A DNA stretch of 12,182 bases from the NCBI GenBank assembly GCA_030849805.1, contig JASANZ010001727.1, positions 1-12,182 on the forward strand, read 5' to 3'. Source of the DNA: Sergeia podlipaevii. Taxonomy: Eukaryota > Euglenozoa > Kinetoplastea > Trypanosomatida > Trypanosomatidae. Within the stretch, counting starts at the first letter, position 1. Every line of letters starts with the position of its first letter. Of the stretch, positions 1 through 6,005 are shown piece after piece. The position numbers and the translations under genes were made by a program. Below the pieces are notes generated by a model. The model worked only from the letters and a program-made list of their open reading frames with translations, searched no databases and was not told where the DNA came from.

Positions 1-43
1 CATTCGTCCTTCTCAGATACCACAGGAATGCACGGTTGATCAT
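1..43 (-). CDS. Possible 5' end of a gene cut by the window edge, presequence-like N-terminus
   Basis: On the minus strand an ATG at 43-41 opens a frame that stays open to the edge and reads MINRAFLWYLRRTN. These 14 residues are hydrophobic and arginine-rich with no acidic residue, like the start of a mitochondrial targeting peptide, but this is too little to name a product. Three things support a real start: the bases to about 120 are clearly richer in GC than the spacer beyond, a strong pyrimidine tract and AG lie upstream (133-148 and 118-117), and the direction matches all other genes. Against it, another ATG at 3-1 in a different frame could be the true start, and a plus-strand frame is open from 2 to 131. 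The ATG at 43 overlaps the stop of a ten-codon upstream ORF. Confidence 0.35.
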   Translation of the reverse strand, partial: MINRAFLWYLRRTN

Positions 44-75
44 CACGTGTCGCCGCTCGCTCTCGCGTCTTTCAT
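43..75 (-). other. Ten-codon upstream ORF overlapping the left-edge start codon
   Basis: On the minus strand, ATG at 75-73 begins a short frame, MKDARASGDT, that stops with TGA at 45-43. The last base of this stop is the first base of the ATG at 43-41, giving a TGATG overlap. If the transcript begins near 116, ribosomes would meet this ORF first. It may lower translation of the downstream frame or allow reinitiation. That it is translated is inference, and its importance depends on the downstream start being right. Confidence 0.3.
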
Positions 76-116
76 CCCTATTGCGCGCCGCGCGCTGATG
101 TCCCGCTTGCAAGGTT

Positions 117-148
117 CTGTACAAAGATAGTTGAGGAAGAGGGGGGGA
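117..148 (-). promoter_or_regulatory. Predicted trans-splice acceptor: pyrimidine tract and AG for the left-edge gene
   Basis: Read on the minus strand, 148-133 is a pure pyrimidine run rich in C, followed after about 15 nt by the first AG (118-117). This is the usual arrangement for addition of the spliced leader in trypanosomatids. Splicing here would leave a leader of 73 nt before the ATG at 43. It is the main evidence that transcription continues leftward past the recycling-factor gene. Confidence 0.5.
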
Positions 149-936
149 TTAATTTGATGTAATTTCTAAATGGGATTTATATGGGTAGTAATCTTAGAAA
201 GTTTGAAGAAAATAGGAATAATAATATAAGAAAGTGTTTTTGTCGTAATGGAATACATTGGTAAGTGACGCTTTATGACAGTGATGTTGAATAACAGAGA
301 TAACTGCTTCTTATATATAAAGGGAGTTTTGCTACATTGAATGCTTTTTAAGACATCATTTTTTTTTTTATGCATTTTAAAAGGCAGCCCAGATGCGTCA
401 TAGCACGAGACACACACTGATGGACGATAGGAAACAAAAAAGAAAAATTCGCATAATTAGCAAGTAAACAAATCGTTACAAAAAAAGAAAAAAAAGCACA
501 CATGTGCTAAGAGAAAAGAAAACAGAAAAGAAAGAAGCTAAAGCAATGTAGACGCGCATGAGTGTGTTTTACCCATTAGACGTCAGAAACAGGATAAGAC
601 ACACTTGCCTGTCCAACGCGCTTATACATATGTGTGTGTAGAAATATATAGGATACTGACACCTTGATAACTACTATGAAAACGATATTCTAAGTATACT
701 AAAAGATCACAAACGCAAAAAAAATAAAAAAAAATGTAGTCGTCCCACAAACATGTTTTGTTGTTGTTCGCTTACACTTTTCTTTCCTAGCTTTCATTTC
801 CTCCTGCACTTGCATGTATGCGTGAATGCGGTAGTGCCTTTGCGCGTCAATAGATGCAATGCTAGACTCCATCCCCTCCCTCCACGCCGTAAGATGCTCA
901 AGTAGCCCTTCCAACAAGGATGACAGACAGAGACCG
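149..936. other. Spacer: 3' UTR of the recycling-factor gene and intergenic DNA
   Basis: About 790 bp of AT-rich sequence with long A or T runs (for example 360-369, 479-495 and 717-734) and a small (TTG)n patch near 761-769. The frames open here are short and of low complexity, and I accept none as a gene. No tRNA-like or other RNA gene was recognised. The stretch from 780 to 936 is less AT-rich but lies just past the stop codon of the gene at 937 and is most simply its 3' UTR. Confidence 0.6.
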
Positions 937-1794
937 CTATGCAACGGCGGCATCGCTCTCGTCGATGCCCATCGACATGACCTCCTCCGCAAGCAGCTCC
1001 AGTTCAGCGGTCTTTTCCTCCACAAATGAAGAGGCAGCGCTGTCCAGTGCCTGAAGAAGCTCCTGAAGCGCTCCTTCATCGAGGCCACAGTCTTGCAGTG
1101 CCTTCCCCGCGTTGGTGCGCGACTGCTTCACCTTCTGACGGAACGTAGAGACCAGAGCCGTAATATCGCTCGCAGTGCGGTCCCTGCGGGCGGTGTCGAT
1201 GGGTGGGAGTACCACCTTTATCTTTGGCCCTTCCTTGGACACCTGCAAGGAGGAATCAAAGCGACTGACGCGCTGCAAGACACTCGTCGCAAAAGTGCTG
1301 CTGTTGGGTGTAATTTCAATCGTGGTGTTGTTCACCTTCACTACCTGCGCCACCTTGGTGAGCAGCACCGTGTGGCCACCCGACACCTCCACCTCGAGCA
1401 GCTCTAAGCACTTTGCCATATTCAGCACCTTCATCGCATTCATGTTCGCCTTCTCAAAGGCCTTCATGTAGATGCCTTCCAGCTCATCAGGGAAGTCCTC
1501 ATTGACTAGCATCTCTGCCTCCTGGAGCAGTTGCTCCTTGGACTCCTTCTGCTCACGCGTTTTGCCCATGCGACGCTCCGCTCGCTCTTCAAATGTGAGG
1601 CGGCGTGACTCACCACGGTCCTTCCGCTGGACGTCCTTGCACAGCCGCCGCGTGGGGCACGCAAGACCACAATAAGCCGTTTTCTGTGCCGCAAGAGCAG
1701 TGGGACACGCAACAGCGCTGGAGGGTGGCACAGAAATGGTCATAGCAACTATGGAGGAGCAACGAGCCCACGCTAACTCTGTAAAACGCTTCAT
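937..1794 (-). CDS. RRF: Mitochondrial ribosome recycling factor
   Basis: A 285-residue protein; bacterial RRF has about 185. Residues from about 105 to 275 match the family. LEVEVSGGHTVLLTKVAQV fits the start of domain II. KIKVVLPPIDTARRDR corresponds to the family signature RVPLPPLTEERR. VKQSRTNAGKAL matches the basic helix of domain I, close to VRTNSMNKL of human mitochondrial RRF, with R226 at the position of the conserved arginine (E. coli R132). A C-terminal helix ends in EEKTAELELLAEEV. RRF works with EF-G to split ribosomes after termination. The extra N-terminus has only one acidic residue (E6) in the first 50 and fits a mitochondrial presequence, so the protein should act in the mitochondrion. 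It contains four closely spaced cysteines (30, 42, 46, 52). The RTGRA-type motif of helix 1 is not visible. The ATG at 1794 is preceded directly by an in-frame stop; M18 and M76 are later in-frame alternatives. Confidence 0.85.
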   Translation of the reverse strand: MKRFTELAWARCSSIVAMTISVPPSSAVACPTALAAQKTAYCGLACPTRRLCKDVQRKDRGESRRLTFEERAERRMGKTREQKESKEQLLQEAEMLVNEDFPDELEGIYMKAFEKANMNAMKVLNMAKCLELLEVEVSGGHTVLLTKVAQVVKVNNTTIEITPNSSTFATSVLQRVSRFDSSLQVSKEGPKIKVVLPPIDTARRDRTASDITALVSTFRQKVKQSRTNAGKALQDCGLDEGALQELLQALDSAASSFVEEKTAELELLAEEVMSMGIDESDAAVA

Positions 1795-1800
1795 TTAATA

Positions 1801-1820
1801 CTAAAAAAGGTGGAGGGAAA
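1801..1820 (-). promoter_or_regulatory. Possible proximal splice acceptor, 6 nt before the recycling-factor ATG
   Basis: On the minus strand a pyrimidine-rich stretch with a final T run ends in AG at 1802-1801, and the ATG follows after only 6 nt. No other AG occurs in the preceding 40 nt. If used, the mRNA would have almost no leader beyond the spliced leader itself. It may be an alternative to the site at 1906-1905. Confidence 0.35.
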
Positions 1821-1904
1821 CGTTTGTCGTTTTTTGTTGTTGTCTTTTTCAATATTTGGGGGAAAAAATATAAATATATATATTTGTATGGTGAGAGAAT
1901 GAGC

Positions 1905-1920
1905 CTGGGGAGAAAAGTAC
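1905..1920 (-). promoter_or_regulatory. Candidate splice acceptor for the recycling-factor mRNA
   Basis: On the minus strand GTACTTTTCTCCCCAG ends in AG at 1906-1905. Use of this site would give a leader of 110 nt. Another AG at 1949-1948 also lies downstream of a long T/C tract at about 2030-2005, so the acceptor may be heterogeneous. Confidence 0.4.
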
Positions 1921-1970
1921 TGTTCGCCCCCGCAGTGAAATGCTCAACTACGCAGTAGCAGAAAGCATGC

Positions 1971-1992
1971 ATATATATATATATATATATAT
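1971..1992. repeat. (AT)n microsatellite
   Basis: Eleven uninterrupted AT units, preceded by GC and followed by TTTGATAG. It lies in the spacer upstream of the recycling-factor gene, between a T/C tract and the candidate splice acceptors. Confidence 0.9.
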
Positions 1993-2277
1993 TTGATAGC
2001 AAATAAAAAAGAAAAGAAAAGAAAATTTTAATTTGAAGGGGGAAGTGATAAATGGCATTTATTTTTTAAAAAAAGAGAGAACGGAAAGAAAATATAGTGA
2101 GAAACTATATAGAGCTCAATGATACACACATTGGATGGACGAGGGGTGGAGGAAGAAAAAGCTCCAAAGCCACGTCACAGTCCATCATGGCGTAGCTAAT
2201 GCGTTGGTAATACAACATGCACGCTCCGTCGCAAGGAATGGCTCCCCTCCTTCCTATACTGTATAAACATTGTTTGT

Positions 2278-2307
2278 CTTGTTGTTGCAGTTGTTGTTGT
2301 TGTTGTT
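2278..2307. repeat. (TTG)n trinucleotide tract
   Basis: TTG/GTT units with one CAG interruption; it reads as CAA repeats in the sense of the transcript. Similar shorter tracts occur near 761-769, 1835-1842 and 10055-10071, all in spacers. Confidence 0.8.
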
Positions 2308-2897
2308 TTAATTTGCTTTTGCATGTTTAAACTGGCAATTAGTTAATTCAAAAAAAAGGGTGAAAAAAGAAAAAGATATCGTGCGGATGCACAATCAATC
2401 CTTAATTCTTTACAAACATTCCCTTTTGTTTTACTTCTTTTAATTTGTATGTGTCCGCATACAAACTAAAGACACTAGGGTTCCGTCACATAGCCTTCAA
2501 GAGTAGAAAGGTTCTTGCTATACACACACACACTTGCATGACTTGCACACATGTACCTGATTGCACTCCTTACCATGATAAAGCGATGCCAGCAGTGTGT
2601 AGTAGCAGATTATAAAAAAGGGGAAGAAGAAGAAAAAAAAAAAAAAGAATAAGAACATTCCGACTATCCAAGCAGCTGTACAGCACAACACCCCTTCCTA
2701 ATCAACTCAGCGTCCCATCCTCCCTCTGTCACCTTTTCTAAATTTGAACTCTTGTCTTCAGACATGTGTTGTGCTTATTCCTAAAAGCAAGAAGACTCAC
2801 GCAAAGTAAGGAAGGCCTTCTTTTAGACTGGCAGCTCGTTCATCCAATTATCCACTTGAACGCTTTTCTCCCTCTTAATATTATCCCTCCTCAAAAT

Positions 2898-2931
2898 CCT
2901 TTTTCTTTCTTTCTCTCTCTCTCTCTCTCTC
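2898..2931. repeat. Pyrimidine tract with (CT)n
   Basis: A run of C and T ending in about ten CT units on the plus strand. Because it is a GA-rich purine tract in the sense of the minus-strand transcript, it is not a splice signal for the genes here. Confidence 0.85.
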
Positions 2932-3074
2932 ACCCACCCACATCCTTCCACCTTAAACATAAAAGATTCACCAAACGCAACATTGTGTGTGCATGTACGC
3001 CCCACGCGCGTGTGTGCATGTACGCAAGAAAGGAGAGTGCACGCTCTCAAAGTGTCAACTTCCTTTTTTTTTTT

Positions 3075-3077
3075 NNN
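3075..3077. other. Unknown bases at a homopolymer junction
   Basis: Three N stand between a run of T (about 12) and a run of C (9 or more). This looks like unresolved homopolymer sequencing, so the local length is uncertain. No accepted coding region is touched. Confidence 0.95.
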
Positions 3078-3298
3078 CCCCCCCCCTCCTGTTTACCTTT
3101 TCGACTGTCTGATGCTTTGCTCTGCTCACTCCCCCCCCATCTCGTGCTTCGCATCACACTTCATACATGTGGTGGAAGTTGTAAAAAAAAAAAAAAGAAT
3201 CAAAGATACACGTACGCAGCAGCTTGATAGCCTCTCTTCTGGGGTACCTCAGTATGTCAACAGCAGAGAAACTTTCACTGACGAGAGATGCAGCTGTG

Positions 3299-3316
3299 TA
3301 TATATATATATATATA
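3299..3316. repeat. (TA)n microsatellite
   Basis: Nine TA units in the presumed 3' UTR of the cap-binding-protein gene. Confidence 0.85.
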
Positions 3317-3410
3317 CTTAAATTAATATATTCCTTGCTTTCAATGCTTTGCCTCTTTTTTTTTCTCCTTACAAAAAAAAATGTCCATTTTTCGTAAGTC
3401 GGCTTGAAGA

Positions 3411-3444
3411 ACACGCACACACACACACACACACACGCGCGCGC
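3411..3444. repeat. (CA)n(CG)n alternating purine-pyrimidine tract
   Basis: ACACGC followed by about ten AC units and then four GC units: 34 bp of strictly alternating purine and pyrimidine. It lies 21 bp past the stop codon of the cap-binding-protein gene. Such tracts can adopt Z-DNA under negative supercoiling; any role here is speculation. Confidence 0.85.
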
Positions 3445-3465
3445 ATACAAGCGTTGGCAACTTAC

Positions 3466-4752
3466 TTAAAAACGGCGGCGCTGGTTCTTGCGCTTCTCGA
3501 GTGCAGCGGCCGCAGCTGCCTGCGAACGCTCTTGAATGACGGCGTGCGTTAAGTAGGTGGTTGCAAATGCGTTACCGAGCAGGGGTTGCCAGAGCTCCGC
3601 AAGGTCGCGAGTAAGATCAGGGCTATTTTTCGTCACCCACAGCTCCACCAGGTATCCGTGGTCACGCACCTTGAGGCAGATGCCGTTCACCGTGTTGCGC
3701 ACCGCAGGGGACCAGGAATCACCCACCGTACGGCACAGCAGCAGCTCCCAAGCCTCGTTGACGCGGTCCGCTGGAATCTTTGCCTTCACAATGCCGCCGT
3801 CGCGGTTTGATTCATCCTCCCAGCGAGGGTTGATGCCATCGCGGAAGAGATAGAGAGTGCTCATCGTCATGTCTGCAGGGGGTGAAATGTTGTTGAAGAC
3901 CTTCCAGAAGTTGGGGATCGTATCGATTCTAAACACCAGTGTGGGGTTGTAGTCCTCTTCCTTGATGTTCTCTCCCCAGCGGGTAGAAAGATAGAACAAA
4001 CACCAGAGATCGTTGAACATGAGCTCGATGCCTTCCTTTGTGGGATCCGCTGAAGGGGTAAGAACCAGTGGGGAGGGCTTCGCCAACACAACACGTGCCA
4101 AGGTGCGGCGAGGCATGTATGCCGCCGCTTCCACCTTGAAGATGCTACGCTTGCTGATCTCACGGATCTCAGCCTCGGTCTTCTCCCCCAGAAGCACGGG
4201 GCCGGCGCCGCCACCAACAGCAGCGCCAACTCCACCTTGAAGTTCAAGATCAGCAGTAGAGGTGGGCAAGATCTCAAGGCCATGTAGAAGACCACCAGCC
4301 AAGCCGCTGCTGCCAGGAATGAACTCCGCCGCACTAGGATTCATATGGTTTTTGCTTGGCGCGATAGCGGGGCTCATGCGAACTGGCACATACTTGGAAA
4401 TGATAGGGCTGCGGGTGCCTAGCGCGTTCGCCTGCTGCATCGGCGAAGACACAGGGCGAGAGACGGGCGTGTATCCCGCTCTCAGCTGAGGCGTCACGGA
4501 GCTGGTCTGATTAGTGGAGGTGCGCGTAACATTCAGCGTTGAGGTGAGACGCTGGCGCGCATCCGGCATGGGGGGAGGGGGGGAAGAAAATACCTTGGCG
4601 GCGCCACTAGCGAACGGTACGTACGGTGGTGCCTGTGGAAGAGGAGGTGGCAGTGACATAGCCGGTACTGGAGCGGAGGCAGCAGCAGCTGGTTTCTTCA
4701 TCCAGCTGGGGACGTACTCCTGCACAGATCCTTTAGGAAGAGTTGAGCTCAT
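3466..4752 (-). CDS. EIF4E4: eIF4E-family cap-binding translation initiation factor, best fit EIF4E4
   Basis: A 428-residue protein in two parts. Residues 1 to about 240 are a low-complexity, Pro/Ala/Ser-rich extension. Residues from about 243 onward form the eIF4E core: NDLWCLFYL, W259 (cap stacking, human W56), FWKVFNNI with W283 (human W73, eIF4G side), INPRWEDE with W311 and E312 (human W102 and E103, cap binding), and ELWVTKN with W372 (human W166). All key cap residues are present. The extension holds HMNPSAAEFIPG (136-147), a close match to the PAM2 motif that binds the MLLE domain of PABP, three YVP motifs (13, 44, 121) and several SP/TP sites. Among the trypanosomatid paralogues, EIF4E4 has such an extension, binds PABP1 and is phosphorylated in it; EIF4E3 is the alternative. 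The neighbouring AspRS gene agrees with the order I recall from T. brucei and Leishmania, not checked. The start is the ATG at 4752; two codons upstream there is only a TTG. Confidence 0.85.
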   Translation of the reverse strand: MSSTLPKGSVQEYVPSWMKKPAAAASAPVPAMSLPPPLPQAPPYVPFASGAAKVFSSPPPPMPDARQRLTSTLNVTRTSTNQTSSVTPQLRAGYTPVSRPVSSPMQQANALGTRSPIISKYVPVRMSPAIAPSKNHMNPSAAEFIPGSSGLAGGLLHGLEILPTSTADLELQGGVGAAVGGGAGPVLLGEKTEAEIREISKRSIFKVEAAAYMPRRTLARVVLAKPSPLVLTPSADPTKEGIELMFNDLWCLFYLSTRWGENIKEEDYNPTLVFRIDTIPNFWKVFNNISPPADMTMSTLYLFRDGINPRWEDESNRDGGIVKAKIPADRVNEAWELLLCRTVGDSWSPAVRNTVNGICLKVRDHGYLVELWVTKNSPDLTRDLAELWQPLLGNAFATTYLTHAVIQERSQAAAAAALEKRKNQRRRF

Positions 4753-4761
4753 TGTCAATTA

Positions 4762-4780
4762 CTAGAAAAGTGAAGTGATA
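4762..4780 (-). promoter_or_regulatory. Possible proximal splice acceptor, 9 nt before the cap-binding-protein ATG
   Basis: On the minus strand CACTTCACTTTTCTAG ends in AG at 4763-4762, leaving only nine bases (TAATTGACA) before the ATG. The 112 nt upstream (4764-4875) contain no AG and are rich in pyrimidine runs, as in an AG exclusion zone in front of a used acceptor. Confidence 0.45.
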
Positions 4781-4956
4781 AATTTCCAAAAATAAGAAAA
4801 GGGTAAAAAGAATTATAAATGTACCCAGCGGAGAGAATTGTTTATGTGTGTGAATGTGAAAGAGGAGAATCGCAACTAAGGGGTGTCCTTGTGCTTCGTC
4901 CCTCTCACAATTGCTTTTTTTTTTCTTTTCCTTTCCTTCGCTCCTTAATACTATCG

Positions 4957-4992
4957 CTCGGTGCAAACAGAAAAAAAAAGAAAAAAAGAAAA
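4957..4992 (-). promoter_or_regulatory. Distal splice acceptor candidate for the cap-binding-protein mRNA
   Basis: On the minus strand a 24-nt pure pyrimidine run, mainly T (4992-4969), is followed by TGTTTGCACCG and the first AG at 4958-4957. This is the strongest pyrimidine tract upstream of the gene. Splicing here would give a leader of 204 nt in which I find no upstream ATG. Confidence 0.5.
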
Positions 4993-6005
4993 CTAAAACT
5001 AAAGAGAGAGATGCAGTTGAATATGCACTCTTTTCTCTCCTTCTTGACAAGCTAGATTTCCCTCAGTACTATCTAAAGAGGCACAAGTTCCTCTTCTCCT
5101 TTCTTTCCTTCTTTTTTTAATGTTGTGCGTACGTATAAATAGAACTGTGTATATATACCTTGCTAGATCACTATTGGCTTTCCTACTCTCACGTTGTGCA
5201 AGTAGGGTGTTTATATATAAGTGTATGCGGGGGTGTCGCACAGCTGTTTACTAACACAAAATGTAAAAAAAAAAAAATAGAAAAAAAGAAAAGAATGCTA
5301 TGAATGTTCTTCTCACAAGCAATAATCGCGTATAGTAACCAAACCACTTCTGCGCACTAGGGGATAGGGGACCAAGTCTAGCATTAAGTCCTTTGCCTTA
5401 CTCCACACTACCGTGCATGCAACACATCATGTGGATCACAAATAGCCTACGTTTTGCTGACAATACCCTATACTCACATAAGCGTAAACACAAGCTCACG
5501 TTGTAAAGGGCACATAAGAGCAATTAGATTGGGAGAGGAAAAGAGAGAAATAAAGGTTTTTAAAAAAAGTTACGTGTGTGGGAAATAGAAACTTCAAGAA
5601 GACAGGACGGCGTAAATGTACAGCCTCTTTCAACCAGATACGCATGTTGGGAGACAGTCAGCATTCGGCGCAAATCTGTCAGGAAAGTCCTATAAACCCC
5701 CCTCTCTCTCTCTCTCTAGATGACTCCACTAAAACCATAAAGAGATCTGAAGGACGCAATATTAATGCTCTCACCAGTCTCCCTCACTCTCCCCTCTTCA
5801 TCCACGATACATCGCATCATATGTGTGACAGCAAAAGAACGAAAAAAAAGGACATTTTTATTTAAATACACCGTCTCTCTTCGTTTCCTTTTATCATGGA
5901 AACTGTGCATATGTTGTTGCTTTTCTCTTCAGTAACAAACAGACATAGATATGCCCTCATGCGCACACGCGCTGTCTCTCGCACTCGCCACCGAGCAATC
6001 TGCCT
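4993..6005. other. Spacer: mostly 3' UTR of the aspartyl-tRNA synthetase gene
   Basis: About 1 kb without a supportable gene. It has A/T homopolymers, a (CT)n run at 5702-5718 and a more balanced, non-repetitive part at about 5290-5560 in which I see neither a coding frame nor tRNA-like box sequences. Polyadenylation signals are not sequence-defined in trypanosomatids, so the 3' end of the mRNA cannot be placed. Confidence 0.6.
5702..5718. repeat. (CT)n tract
   Basis: Eight CT units in the presumed 3' UTR of the synthetase gene; purine-rich in the sense of the transcript. Confidence 0.8.

Larger units (their letters stand above)
1921..3465. other. Long spacer: 3' UTR of the cap-binding-protein gene and upstream part of the recycling-factor gene
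   Basis: More than 1.5 kb with no gene I can support. It is AT-rich and full of simple repeats: (AT)n, (TTG)n, a (CT)n run, (TA)n and (CA)n(CG)n, plus the three unknown bases. Two small perfect inverted repeats occur, at 2092-2110 (7-bp stem, 5-nt loop) and 2444-2465 (8-bp stem, 6-nt loop); either could arise by chance. The frames open between 2766 and 3321 cross homopolymers and the N run and have no protein-like composition. Much of it is likely to be a long 3' UTR. Confidence 0.6.

Noticed and set aside
2..131. Plus-strand frame open from the left edge to a stop at 129-131, possibly the end of a convergent gene
   Set aside because: 43 open codons in GC-rich DNA are possible by chance, and the pyrimidine tract and AG on the minus strand favour a minus-strand gene. 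It would, however, mean a convergent strand switch in 132-936, so it is not fully excluded.
699..1088. Minus-strand frame of 129 codons past the end of the recycling-factor gene
   Set aside because: It overlaps the conserved C-terminal part of that gene in another frame and ends in low-complexity sequence.
2400..2760. Possible small RNA gene in the more balanced part of the long spacer
   Set aside because: I found no tRNA A/B box pair, no cloverleaf and no clear C/D or H/ACA boxes.
2766..3227. Plus-strand open frame of 153 codons
   Set aside because: It crosses the N run and T, C and A homopolymers, has a low-complexity translation and lies opposite to the direction of transcription.
4753..4758. 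Start of the cap-binding protein two codons upstream, at TTG 4758
   Set aside because: TTG is not a usual start in trypanosomatid nuclear genes, and a proper ATG lies at 4752.
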